This document shows, one piece after another, positions 7,993-16,588 of a stretch of 45,448 nt of DNA (its first letter is position 1; the number at the start of each line of letters is the position of its first letter). The notes beneath the pieces were generated by a model. The model ran no database searches. It was given only the letters and a program-made list of their open reading frames with translations, and was not told the origin of the DNA. The position numbers and the translations under genes were made by a program. Origin of the DNA: Candidatus Cloacimonadota bacterium (lineage in GTDB: Bacteria; Cloacimonadota; Cloacimonadia; Cloacimonadales; Cloacimonadaceae); contig JAJBAW010000020.1 of assembly GCA_020532545.1 (NCBI GenBank), forward strand, positions 1 through 45,448, read 5' to 3'.

Positions 7993-8550
7993 CTACGGAG
8001 TTTTCCAAAACTGCACGATCTGCTCTAGAGGCTGGCGGTCTTTGCTTTTGGACATGGCGGAGAGGAATTTGCTGTACATGGTTTTGTCTTCTTTGGGATA
8101 GCCAAAGGGGGAGATAGCCACGATCTTCCAGCTCTTGGGGAGGCCCAGATACTTGGCCAGGAGCGCCTCAGAAAAGGCGGCCATCCAGCAAGAACCGATG
8201 CCGTGCTGCCAGGCTGTCAAGATCATCTGTTGAAAGGAGATGGCGGTATCCACGAGATAGTAATCCTTGCCGTTGATGCGCGTGTTTTTCTTCAGATCGG
8301 CACAGGCTATGATCACCACGGGGGCATCTTTGATAAAGAAATTGCTCAGGCCGATGAGTCCGGTTTTCTTGGTCAGGATGCGGATTTCTTCCGGTTTATC
8401 GAAGACGATATAGCGCCAGGGCTGGCGGTTTTGGGCAGAAGGAGCCAGGCGGCCAGCTTCCAGAATCTCCTGCAGGACAGCTTCCGGGATGGGGTCCGGC
8501 CGGAAATCCCTCACGCTGTAGCGGCTTTGAATGAGTTCTTGTATATCCAT
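7993..8550 (-). CDS. Nitroreductase-family flavoprotein
   Basis: A 185-residue protein of the FMN-dependent nitroreductase fold. The N-terminal SRYSVRDFRPDPIP (about residues 8-21) and GRLAPSAQNRQPWRYIV hold the usual flavin phosphate contacts. GIGSCWMAAF and the closing AISPFGYPKED are also typical. Such enzymes reduce nitro, quinone or conjugated substrates with NAD(P)H, usually as dimers. The gene starts 5 nt after the MocA-like gene and is the last gene of the purine-type operon. It might serve as a reductase for a pathway intermediate or for flavin electron transfer in place of the missing FAD subunit; that role is inference. Confidence 0.82.
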   Translation of the reverse strand: MDIQELIQSRYSVRDFRPDPIPEAVLQEILEAGRLAPSAQNRQPWRYIVFDKPEEIRILTKKTGLIGLSNFFIKDAPVVIIACADLKKNTRINGKDYYLVDTAISFQQMILTAWQHGIGSCWMAAFSEALLAKYLGLPKSWKIVAISPFGYPKEDKTMYSKFLSAMSKSKDRQPLEQIVQFWKTP

Positions 8551-8555
8551 TTGCT

Positions 8556-9071
8556 TTACTCCGTATCTTGCGGATAGTTAAGGTTTTGCATGATTCCGGC
8601 ATCATCCACAGGGACGATCACAGTGGCGATCCCGCTGTGCCGGATAATCTCTCTGAGGCCGGCCTCTGCTTCCGCAAAGATATCCAGAGCGGAGGGGATG
8701 ATGATGGGGTGTCCGCGGCTGCCCCTGAACTCAGGCTTGATCACACAATCCGGATTCTCATAGGCAGAAGCGAGTAAAATCGAGATGGTTTCGGAGCTCA
8801 CAAAAGGGTGATCCACGGGAAAAATGAGGTAGAAATCGGGTTTCGCGTAGAGCTTGCTTACGGCTACACGCAGCGTATCCAGAGGGCTGGCGGTTTCCTC
8901 AGCATCTGCCAGCACAATGTCCCTGATCCCTGCTTCCAGGAGGCTACCGCTGATCTTTTGCGAAAACAGCTTACCATCTATGCTCGCTTCAGACTTGGGG
9001 CTTCCATAGCGCAATCCCTGGCCTGAAGCGAGAATGATGGCGGTGACTTTATAAGGAATTGAAGTCTGCAA
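8556..9071 (-). CDS. MocA-like molybdenum cofactor nucleotidyltransferase
   Basis: About 171 residues of the MobA/MocA glycosyltransferase-A fold. The nucleotide-binding start is AIILASGQGLRYGSPK, with the family's L-A-x-G-x-G-x-R-x-G-x-x-K pattern. The metal-binding centre is FPVDHPFVS, followed by RGSRGHPIIIP. MocA attaches CMP to molybdopterin for xanthine-dehydrogenase-family enzymes, which fits the Mo hydroxylase encoded upstream; E. coli has the related ygfJ in its ygeW-xdh region. No ATG precedes the fold. The TTG at 9071 has GGAG seven nt upstream and is preferred to the TTG at 9092. Either start overlaps the preceding gene. Confidence 0.78.
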   Translation of the reverse strand: MQTSIPYKVTAIILASGQGLRYGSPKSEASIDGKLFSQKISGSLLEAGIRDIVLADAEETASPLDTLRVAVSKLYAKPDFYLIFPVDHPFVSSETISILLASAYENPDCVIKPEFRGSRGHPIIIPSALDIFAEAEAGLREIIRHSGIATVIVPVDDAGIMQNLNYPQDTE

Positions 9072-10494
9072 TTGCTTGCTCCAGCTCCTCAAAGTTCTGC
9101 TCGAAAGTCTGTATCCAATACTCGGGATCCCATTGGCGCCTCAGCTCTTCTTCGCTGCGGCCTTGCTGCTCCACCCAGGTGAAGTATTTCAGATTGTGAA
9201 TGCGCTTTCTCTCCTGATAGCTGAGCTCCAGGAAGTTGTCGTAACTCTGTGCGCCCAAACACACTCCAAAGTCCACAGCAGCTTGCAGGCGATCGTATGC
9301 GCCACGCTGCTCTCTGAGCTTCTTCACGCGGCTGGCATACATTTCGGCAGAATCCGTGAAACAGGTGGCGATGATATCATCCTCGCCCAATTCAAAGTAT
9401 TTGGCAGTTTTGATCGCGGCTAAGATATTGCCGATGGAGGAGATGCCCAAGAGCGGAAGCTGGGCTACGATTGCTGGGTCCACTCCACTTTCGATCAGAT
9501 AACGGTGGCCTGCTTCTTCATTGAAGAGGCGCAAAAGCTTGATGCAATCCTCATCACGGATGGCGGCCACAGCATCTGTATTTCGCACATTATGGATCCA
9601 GGGCACGTGTTTGTCGCCAATGCCCTCGATGCGGTGTTCGCCAAAGCCGTTGTTGAGCAAAGTGGGACATTCCAGGGCTTCTACTGCCACGGTTTTCATG
9701 AGGGGATGGCGGGTCTTCAGAAAGTCTGCAGCGGCGATGGTTCCGGCAGAACCTGTAGCGCTCACAAAGGCGCTGAGACGGCCTTTTTTGCCCTTGAGAA
9801 GTTCATAGGTTTCGTGGGCGGCAGAGCCTGTAACATGGTAATTCCAGAAAGGATTGCCGGGCTCTTCAAAGTGATTCAGGATCGCATATTGGGGGTCCAG
9901 GCCGAGCTCATTGCACTTGTCGTAAATCTCTTTCACATTGGACTCCGTGCCGGGGGTTTTGATGACCTCGGCTCCGATGCTGTGCAGCCAGTCAAAGCGT
10001 TCCTGGCTCATGCCTTCGGGCAAGACCGCCACCGCTGTGCAGTCCAATAGCGCACAATCAAAAGCGCCTCCACGACAGTAATTCCCGGTGGAAGGCCAGA
10101 CGGCTTTCTGGACTTCAGGATCAAAATTTCCACTCACCAAAAGCGGAAGCAGAGTACCATAGGCGGCGCCAACTTTGTGCGAGCCAGTGGGAAAGTATTT
10201 GCCGATCAATCCCACGATGCGGGCTTTCACACCCGTGATCTGAGAGGGGATTTCCAGATAGTTCGGTGCACCAAAGGCGCCGGTCTGCATGTCGTTTTTC
10301 CAGGTGATGCGGAAAAGATTGAGCGGATTGATATCCCAGAGTCCGATCTCTTTTATGCGTGCCTTGATCTCATCGGGAATAGTCTCGGGGTACATCTGCT
10401 GGGTGATGGTGGGCAAAATGATCCCATGTTTCTTGCAACGGGCGGCGCTCTTCTTGATCACCGCAGGCACTGTGCTGGTAATAAGTTTCGGCAT
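9049..10494 (-). CDS. Fold-type II PLP-dependent enzyme, substrate unknown
   Basis: A 481-residue protein of the cysteine synthase/tryptophan synthase-beta type. FPTGSHKVGAAYG (about 101-113) holds the likely Schiff-base lysine, K107. STGNYCRGGA matches the substrate-carboxylate loop and SATGSAGTIAAADF the phosphate-binding loop. An N-terminal ~60-residue and a C-terminal ~70-residue extension make it longer than standard lyases. AGGAG lies five nt before the ATG. It is not an obvious YgeX (diaminopropionate ammonia-lyase), yet it occupies that gene's place next to ygeW. A beta-elimination or replacement on a purine-derived amino acid is the most likely role (inference). Confidence 0.75.
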   Translation of the reverse strand: MPKLITSTVPAVIKKSAARCKKHGIILPTITQQMYPETIPDEIKARIKEIGLWDINPLNLFRITWKNDMQTGAFGAPNYLEIPSQITGVKARIVGLIGKYFPTGSHKVGAAYGTLLPLLVSGNFDPEVQKAVWPSTGNYCRGGAFDCALLDCTAVAVLPEGMSQERFDWLHSIGAEVIKTPGTESNVKEIYDKCNELGLDPQYAILNHFEEPGNPFWNYHVTGSAAHETYELLKGKKGRLSAFVSATGSAGTIAAADFLKTRHPLMKTVAVEALECPTLLNNGFGEHRIEGIGDKHVPWIHNVRNTDAVAAIRDEDCIKLLRLFNEEAGHRYLIESGVDPAIVAQLPLLGISSIGNILAAIKTAKYFELGEDDIIATCFTDSAEMYASRVKKLREQRGAYDRLQAAVDFGVCLGAQSYDNFLELSYQERKRIHNLKYFTWVEQQGRSEEELRRQWDPEYWIQTFEQNFEELEQAIADFNSL

Positions 10495-10511
10495 TTCTAC
10501 TCCTAATAATT

Positions 10512-11675
10512 TTATAGAAAAGACTTTAGCTGGGCTGCTGTGTCCTGAATCTTGCTGTTCAGGATCATGGAGGCAATCACGAAGGGTTTGTAGCCTGCCT
10601 GCTGATAGGTATGCAGTTTGTAGCGTTCAAATACGGTTTTGGCGACTTCGCCGTGGACACAGCTCACGCCTGAGATATCGGCTGGCAAGCAGTGTTCATA
10701 GAGGCCCTTGCCGCCTTTGGTGAGCTTCATCATCTCCTGGGTGCATTCCCAGTCCTGATGGCGTTTGTTTTCGGTGAGACAGTGTTGCTCCAGATCTACA
10801 AGTCCTTTTGTGTCAGACTGTTTGAGAAGCTGAGTGCGCTGTTGCATCACGGCCATGGGCGCCCAGGATTTGGGGTAAACCACATCGGCATCAGAAAAGG
10901 CTTCTTGCATGCTATTGACCAGGGTAAAACTACCTCCACTCACTTTGGCAAAGGCTTTGGCACTGGTCAAAGTATCCGGTTGCAGGTCATAGCCTTCGGG
11001 GTGAGCCAGCACCACATCCATGCCAAAACGGGTCATGAGATTGATCACGCCTTGAGGTACGGACAGCGGTTTGCCATAGGAAGGAGAATAGGCCCAACTC
11101 ATGGCTATCTTCTTGCCACGCAGCGCTTCCCAACCGCCGAAATAGTCCTTCAGTTTCAAGAGATCGGACATGCTCTGGGTGGGATGATCCAGATCGCATT
11201 GTAGATTCACCAAAGTGGGACGTTGGGCCAGTACGCCGTTCCGGAAGGATTCCGAAACCGCATCGGCCACTTCTTTCATGTAAGTATGGCCTTCGCCGGG
11301 ATACATATCATCACGGATGCCAATCACTTCGGTTAAAAAAGAGATCATGGTGGCGGTCTCTTTCACGGTCTCGCCATGCGCGATCTGGGATTTCACCTCA
11401 TCCAGTTCGGATAGTCCCAGGCCCAGGGCATTAACCGCTGAGGCAAAGGAAAAACGGGTGCGGGTGCTGTTGTCCCGGAAGATGGAGATCGCCAGTCCGG
11501 AATCAAAGATGCGGAAGGGCTTTTTGTGCCGGTGCAGGATTTGCAGGATTTCTGCCACCAGCATCACGGCTTTGAGGTTGTCCAGGGAGTTTTCCCAGGT
11601 GAGCAGAAAGTCCTTGCCATGCAGGTCGGGCTTCAGCAGGGACAGCTCTTGCAGCTTTTTGTTTAGTTCTTGCAT
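10512..11675 (-). CDS. ygeW: Knotted carbamoyltransferase YgeW
   Basis: A 387-residue member of the aspartate/ornithine carbamoyltransferase superfamily. It has the carbamoyl-phosphate motif STRTR (70-74), HPTQ (164-167) and a C-terminal HCLPAD (328-333). The long SMSDLLKLKDYFGGWEALRGKKI region and AMSWAYSPSYGKPLSVPQG match YgeW rather than catabolic OTCases. In purine-degrading bacteria YgeW belongs to the urate cluster. It is thought to act on a ureido intermediate and could yield carbamoyl phosphate for ATP formation. AAGGAAAA precedes the ATG. The next gene begins 17 nt after its stop. Confidence 0.9.
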   Translation of the reverse strand: MQELNKKLQELSLLKPDLHGKDFLLTWENSLDNLKAVMLVAEILQILHRHKKPFRIFDSGLAISIFRDNSTRTRFSFASAVNALGLGLSELDEVKSQIAHGETVKETATMISFLTEVIGIRDDMYPGEGHTYMKEVADAVSESFRNGVLAQRPTLVNLQCDLDHPTQSMSDLLKLKDYFGGWEALRGKKIAMSWAYSPSYGKPLSVPQGVINLMTRFGMDVVLAHPEGYDLQPDTLTSAKAFAKVSGGSFTLVNSMQEAFSDADVVYPKSWAPMAVMQQRTQLLKQSDTKGLVDLEQHCLTENKRHQDWECTQEMMKLTKGGKGLYEHCLPADISGVSCVHGEVAKTVFERYKLHTYQQAGYKPFVIASMILNSKIQDTAAQLKSFL

Positions 11676-11706
11676 AGTGTTTTCCTTTTATGGGCGCTAT
11701 ATAGCG

Positions 11707-12177
11707 TTATTTCGGGTCGGGATACATGATGCGGGCGGCCCTTTCCACGGCATCCACAATCTGTTGATAGCCGGTGCAGCGGCAAATATTGCCCTTCAGT
11801 GCCTGCCTGATCTCGCTGCGAGTGGGATGATGGTTTTGCAGAAGTAAGGCCAGCGCGCTCAGCACCATGCCAGGGGTACAAAATCCGCATTGAATGGCGC
11901 CGGCATCCATAAAAGCCTGTTGCAGAGGGTGGAGCGTGCCATCTTCTCCGCTGAGGCCTTCTATAGTCGTAATCTCATGGCCGACAGCGTCTTTCACCAG
12001 CATCTTGCAGCTACGGCGGGTCAGATTATCCACCAAAATCGTGCAGGAACCGCAGACTCCGATCTCGCAGCCAATCTTGACTCCGGTGAGATAGAGGTCT
12101 TCCCTCAGCCACTCTGAGAGCTTCTTATCCAGCAGCGCTTCGGGGATCTTGTGTTTATGTCCGTTTACTATAATCAT
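11707..12177 (-). CDS. xdhC: [2Fe-2S] subunit of xanthine-dehydrogenase-type hydroxylase
   Basis: A 156-residue ferredoxin-like subunit that passes electrons from the molybdenum site. Cys37, Cys42, Cys45 and Cys57 form the plant-type [2Fe-2S] site (CEIGVCGSC). Cys97, Cys100, Cys132 and Cys134 form the second cluster in the helical domain (CGFC...CRC). The length is normal for separate small subunits (XdhC in E. coli naming). It starts 1 nt after the molybdenum-subunit stop, so the pair is co-translated. No FAD-binding middle subunit gene is present in the operon, so the electron acceptor is unclear. Confidence 0.92.
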   Translation of the reverse strand: MIIVNGHKHKIPEALLDKKLSEWLREDLYLTGVKIGCEIGVCGSCTILVDNLTRRSCKMLVKDAVGHEITTIEGLSGEDGTLHPLQQAFMDAGAIQCGFCTPGMVLSALALLLQNHHPTRSEIRQALKGNICRCTGYQQIVDAVERAARIMYPDPK

Positions 12178-12178
12178 C

Positions 12179-14413
12179 TTATAGCCTCAGCTTAAGTGGT
12201 TGATCTACATAGCGCTTACCGGTAGCGCGGAAAATGGCATTGGCGATGGCCGGAGCGGTGATTTCCAGAGTGGGCTCACCGATTCCCTTTGCTTTGGAAG
12301 GGGAAGTGGGGTCTGGGTTTTCCACGATAATGGCCGTCATTTCCGGCAGATCGGTGGCGCGCATCAGCCTGTATTGATGCAGGTTTGTGGCAATCACCCC
12401 TCCATCTGCCAGGGGGAGTTCTTCAAATAAACCGTAGCCCGCGCCCATGGCCAAACCGCCATAGAACTGGCCTTTCACCATGGCGGGATTGATGGCTTTG
12501 CCCACATCGTGCGCGGCCACCAGGTTCAACAAAGTGACTTTCAGGGTCTTGGGATCCACTTCCAGCTCCACCGCCTGACAGCCGTAAACCCAGGTAAAAT
12601 AGGCATTACCGTGCCCAGTTTCTTCATCCCAGCTCACGCGGGGCGCTTGAAACACACCAAAAGCGTAGGGATAAATTTGCTTGGAATAACACAGCGCGAT
12701 CGCCTTTTCCCAGGTACAGATAGTCTGGCCATCCGGGGTCAGGATCTGGCCGTTTTCAAAGCGTTCTGCCGATAGATCATACTCTTTCAGCAGGGTTTCG
12801 GCAATGATGCCTTTCAAGATCTTGGCCGCATTGGTGGTAGCTCCACCGCCCAAAAGAGTGCCGCGGGAGGCCACAGTGGTGCCGCCATCGGGAATATTGG
12901 AAGTGGAAGGCATACGGTAGCGGATTCTTTCCACAGGCAGGCCCAGCTCTTCTGCGGCAATCAGGATCATGGCGCTTTCGGAGCCCTGGCCGTTTTCATG
13001 AATCCCGGTTTCTAGCAGTACAGAGCCATCCGGTTGCACGTTGATAATGGCACTATTAAAATCCACCCCTTCAGCACCGAGACTCATGCCCCGATAGGAG
13101 ATAGCAAAGCCGATGCCGTACCACTTGTCCTGCTTGGGATCGCCAAAACTGCACTTGGCACGCTTGGCTTCATAGTCTATCTCTTTCAGGACCTTGTCCA
13201 TCACTTCTTGCAGTGAAACTTTGTGGGTGTCCAAAACCTGATTTGTGATGGTGGTAGAGCCTTGTCTCACCATGTTTTTGCGGCGGAAGCTGATCTCATC
13301 CAGGCCCAGTTTTTGGGCTGCGATCTCCACCAATTGCTCTATGGCAAAGTTCACCTGAGGCGAACCAAAACCGCGAAAGGCTCCGGAAAAGACGTTATTG
13401 GTATAAACTCCATAGACGTCACAATGCACATTCGGGACTTCATAACAGCCACAACATTGCACAGTGGAACGCCAAGTGACCCATGGGGTTACGCTGCAAT
13501 AGGCACCACCATCTGCCACCATGCGCACCTTCACAAAAGTGATGCTCCCATCTTTCCCCACCCCCATCCGATATTGCAGCTTGTAAGGATGACGTTTGTA
13601 GCTCTCGCGCAGGCTCATTTCGCGGCTATAAGTGAGCTTCACCGGGCGTTTCAGCAGATAGGCACATAGCGCTGCCCGGGCACAGACCAGAGCTGCCGTA
13701 TCGTCTTTTCCGCCAAAGGCTCCACCTATGGGGACAGTTTTGACCTCCACATCACTCAGCTCGAAGCCCAATGTGGAAGCCACAAACCGACGTGTACTAA
13801 AGGGATGCTGCATACTGCCGATCACCTCCATCACTCCATCCGGGCGCAGATCTGCCAAGGCCGATTCCGGCTCCAGATAGGCATGTTCGATGCGGGAAGT
13901 GCTGAAATCCTGTTCGATGATAAAGTCTGAGTCCGCTTCGCCCCTCTGGATGTCGCCATTGCGCACCCGATGGTAATTGCAGACGTTTGAGCCATAGTCT
14001 GGATTGATCAGTTCAGCAGTTGGGAGCATGGCCTGTTCGGGATCGAAGATAGGCGGGATTTCTTCAAGCTGGACCTTGATCAAAGGCAGTGCCGCCAGAG
14101 CCTGAGCCCTGCTTTCGGCTACGACCAGGGCCAGAACGTCTCCCGTGCTGCAGATGCGTTTGTGCGCCAGGGTGGGATAGTCTTTGATGATCTGCCCGAA
14201 TTTGATAGTGCCGGGGATGTCTTCTGCCAGAATGACCCGCAGCACTCCCGGACTCTGTAAAGCCAGAGAGCAATCGATGGATTTGATCAGAGCGCTGGCA
14301 GTCTGGGCATGCAAAGGAACGGCGTGAAGCATCCGCGGCAAGGTGTAATCATCGGTATATTTGGCCCCACCGGTCACTTTGGCATAGGCGTCGTTACGAA
14401 AGGCGGGTCTCAT
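12179..14413 (-). CDS. xdhA: Molybdopterin-binding subunit of xanthine-dehydrogenase-type hydroxylase
   Basis: A 744-residue catalytic subunit, close in length to E. coli XdhA. The N-terminal aldehyde oxidase/xanthine dehydrogenase a/b hammerhead domain begins RNDAYAKVTGGAKYTDD. Cofactor-binding motifs are GGAFGGKDD (230-238), AFRGFGSPQ (345-353) and GQGSES (about 480). The base-supplying glutamate lies in GIGEP, E713. It would hydroxylate a purine such as hypoxanthine or xanthine; whether it also reduces urate under anaerobic conditions cannot be read from sequence. Its ATG overlaps the preceding stop (ATGA). No in-frame TGA suggests selenocysteine. Other Mo hydroxylase substrates are possible, but neighbours favour purines. 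Confidence 0.88.
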   Translation of the reverse strand: MRPAFRNDAYAKVTGGAKYTDDYTLPRMLHAVPLHAQTASALIKSIDCSLALQSPGVLRVILAEDIPGTIKFGQIIKDYPTLAHKRICSTGDVLALVVAESRAQALAALPLIKVQLEEIPPIFDPEQAMLPTAELINPDYGSNVCNYHRVRNGDIQRGEADSDFIIEQDFSTSRIEHAYLEPESALADLRPDGVMEVIGSMQHPFSTRRFVASTLGFELSDVEVKTVPIGGAFGGKDDTAALVCARAALCAYLLKRPVKLTYSREMSLRESYKRHPYKLQYRMGVGKDGSITFVKVRMVADGGAYCSVTPWVTWRSTVQCCGCYEVPNVHCDVYGVYTNNVFSGAFRGFGSPQVNFAIEQLVEIAAQKLGLDEISFRRKNMVRQGSTTITNQVLDTHKVSLQEVMDKVLKEIDYEAKRAKCSFGDPKQDKWYGIGFAISYRGMSLGAEGVDFNSAIINVQPDGSVLLETGIHENGQGSESAMILIAAEELGLPVERIRYRMPSTSNIPDGGTTVASRGTLLGGGATTNAAKILKGIIAETLLKEYDLSAERFENGQILTPDGQTICTWEKAIALCYSKQIYPYAFGVFQAPRVSWDEETGHGNAYFTWVYGCQAVELEVDPKTLKVTLLNLVAAHDVGKAINPAMVKGQFYGGLAMGAGYGLFEELPLADGGVIATNLHQYRLMRATDLPEMTAIIVENPDPTSPSKAKGIGEPTLEITAPAIANAIFRATGKRYVDQPLKLRL

Positions 14414-15402
14414 GCGGTGAACGCTCCCTTCATCAGCTCTTTTGGCCCCATCAGGGTCAGATCGATTAGTTGTTCCAGAGTGATCTTTCCTGGTTTAACC
14501 AGGGATTCATAAACGGAAGTAAAGAGGGTTTCCACCCCGGCAATGCCCTTGGGGATATTCGGCAAATCGTTCTTGTAGCGGTCGTTGAGTTCAGCAGAAA
14601 AAGAGCAGTGATCGCTGGCCAGAATATCAAATACTCCATCCTGCAGCAGCTCTACCAACTTCCCGCGGGAGCTTTCCTTGCGATAAGGCGGAGTGCAGAG
14701 ATAGCGGTGCGCATCAGCCTCACGGAGACGCTCTTCATTGTAAAGCAGATACTGTGGTGCGGTCTCACAAGTAATGCCGGCAAAGTGTTGTCTGGCCTCT
14801 TTGATAAACAGTGCGGCCACGGGGCTGGAAACGTGCACGATATGCACCGGATGCTGGTGTTTCACCGCCAGATTCAGCACCAGATCCACAGCCTTATCCT
14901 CGGCTATTTCCGGACGCCGGAGGGTATGGTCAAAAGGAGAGCGGAAGTCGCGCCATTCCGAGCTGCCCCGCAAGATCAGATCATCTTCGCAATGCACCAA
15001 GATCCTGGTTTTAAGATCGCTGAGCTCACGCATCCACCGCTCAATTTCCTCATAGCTGCTATAGAGGCCGGTTTCGCGGTAGGTAGTATAAAGCTTCAGA
15101 TCGGCTCCACCTTCCAAAAGCGGATAGAGCTCTTGCACTGTGGCTTTGGTGGGCGTGAGATGCCAGTGCACGGCTTTGCCAAATTCCCGGGCAGCCAGTT
15201 CCTGCATCTTGTGATAAGTATCTGTGAGGCTTTCATCTGGCCGCTGGGTCACAAAAGCACCGATGCCCAAAAGAGGCGGATTTTCGGGATTGGGCTCACG
15301 CTCGGTCAGCCGTTTGAGGTCCCCAAAACCGTCCGCAAGATCATGTCCGCCGATCCTTTCACCTACGTGCACATGGAAGTCGTAATAGCCGATCTCAGTC
15401 AT
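14410..15402 (-). CDS. Hydantoinase/dihydropyrimidinase-like amidohydrolase, barrel only
   Basis: A 330-residue cyclic amidohydrolase. The metal motif HVH lies in YYDFHVHVG (about residues 7-15). A likely carboxylated lysine lies in LKLYTTYRETG. HCED, HIVHVSS and the catalytic-Asp motif ILASDHCSF follow. It corresponds to HyuA of purine clusters, which would open a ring intermediate. The protein starts right at the first metal motif and stops after LTLMGPKELMKG, so it lacks the N- and C-terminal beta-sandwich strands of 450-residue dihydropyrimidinases. It overlaps both neighbours, by 8 nt and 4 nt, so it is tightly coupled. Dihydroorotase activity is an alternative. Confidence 0.8.
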   Translation of the reverse strand: MTEIGYYDFHVHVGERIGGHDLADGFGDLKRLTEREPNPENPPLLGIGAFVTQRPDESLTDTYHKMQELAAREFGKAVHWHLTPTKATVQELYPLLEGGADLKLYTTYRETGLYSSYEEIERWMRELSDLKTRILVHCEDDLILRGSSEWRDFRSPFDHTLRRPEIAEDKAVDLVLNLAVKHQHPVHIVHVSSPVAALFIKEARQHFAGITCETAPQYLLYNEERLREADAHRYLCTPPYRKESSRGKLVELLQDGVFDILASDHCSFSAELNDRYKNDLPNIPKGIAGVETLFTSVYESLVKPGKITLEQLIDLTLMGPKELMKGAFTA

Positions 15403-16588
15403 CGAACTTCACCGCCTCAATATCCTTGAGCCCGTGTCCGGTAAGCATCAGCACCACCTTGGCTTCATCCTTGATCCAGCCTTGTTCCCGCGCCTGAAAA
15501 TACGCTGCCAGAGTGGCGGCGCTGGAGGGTTCACAAAAGATCCCTGTGCGGGAGGCCAGCATCTTCTGGGCAGAAAGGATTTCCGCATCGCTCACCCTGA
15601 TGCCCATGCCATGACTGTCTTTGAGCGCTTTCACCGCCAGATGGGCCGCAGAGGGAGTCTTCACCGAGATAGAATCTGCCACGGTATGCGGCTTTTTGGC
15701 ATCTTGATAAACCCCGGTTTCCCAATAGCTGGTGATGGCATCCGAGCTTGCGGCTTGAGCTGCCACCAATACAGGCAGGCGATCTGTGATCCCGGTTTCC
15801 TTTAGATCATAAAAGGCTTTGGCAAGGCCGGATAAAATCACACCATCGCCGGTGGGCACAAAGATATAATCCGGCACCTGACCGAGCTGCGCATAGAGCT
15901 CCAAACCCCCGGTCTTCTTGCCTTCGATGGTAAAGGGATGGTAGGCGGTATTGCGATTCAGGCATTCATGGGTGGCGGAATATTCCATGGCTGCAGCGAA
16001 GGCATCGTCATAAGTACCATCGACAAGATGGAGTTCGGCCTTGTGGATCTTGATCTGGACCAGCTTGGCAGCAGGTGCTTTGGCCGGGGCAAAGATCACC
16101 GCTTTGAGGCCTGCAGCAGCGCATAAGGCTGCCAGAGAAGCTGCGGCATTTCCGGTGGAGGCTGTCACTATCTCCTTTATGTCCAAACGCTTGGCTTCGG
16201 CCACTACCAGGCTGGAGGCGCGGTCTTTGTAGGATCCGCTGGGATTGACTCCATCAAACTTCAGATACAGGGTCTCCCCCACCAGGCTCTGACTGCAGAT
16301 CAGGGGCGTATTGCCCACAGGTAAATTCGTATAGTATTCTTTATCCACCGGGCTGAAAAGCTCACAAAGTTCCTCGATCTTCTGAGTGGGATTGGCATCT
16401 GGAAAAGCGATGCTGAATTCCTCCCAGGCCACAGCAATCTGCGCGTAATCAAACACACATTCCAAAATCCCGAGCAGCGGCATTCCGGGCTGGTAGTGTT
16501 TGCTGCAAGCCGGACAGAGATAGCTGACCTGATCCTGCTCGTATTCATGCCCGCAGCGTGTGCAGCGGTAGCCGCTAAAATAGCTCAT
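15395..16588 (-). CDS. Threonine synthase-like PLP-dependent enzyme
   Basis: A 397-residue fold-type II PLP enzyme. An N-terminal zinc-ribbon has Cys9, Cys12, Cys25 and Cys28. The Schiff-base lysine is K121 in NPSGSYKDRAS, and the substrate loop is TASTGNAAASLAAL. The glycine-rich phosphate loop is VPTGDG, and the end is VVLMLTGHGLKD. All of this fits threonine synthase (ThrC). Its place between ygeY and the hydantoinase-like gene, with overlapping ends, argues for a catabolic job. That could be eliminating ammonia from diaminopropionate or a related amino acid, as YgeX does. A genuine biosynthetic ThrC would be expected near homoserine genes, which are absent here. Confidence 0.75.
   Translation of the reverse strand: MSYFSGYRCTRCGHEYEQDQVSYLCPACSKHYQPGMPLLGILECVFDYAQIAVAWEEFSIAFPDANPTQKIEELCELFSPVDKEYYTNLPVGNTPLICSQSLVGETLYLKFDGVNPSGSYKDRASSLVVAEAKRLDIKEIVTASTGNAAASLAALCAAAGLKAVIFAPAKAPAAKLVQIKIHKAELHLVDGTYDDAFAAAMEYSATHECLNRNTAYHPFTIEGKKTGGLELYAQLGQVPDYIFVPTGDGVILSGLAKAFYDLKETGITDRLPVLVAAQAASSDAITSYWETGVYQDAKKPHTVADSISVKTPSAAHLAVKALKDSHGMGIRVSDAEILSAQKMLASRTGIFCEPSSAATLAAYFQAREQGWIKDEAKVVLMLTGHGLKDIEAVKFDD

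Noticed and set aside
12179-14413. Selenocysteine readthrough in the Mo hydroxylase
   Set aside because: The frame is full length with no internal TGA and normal active-site motifs.
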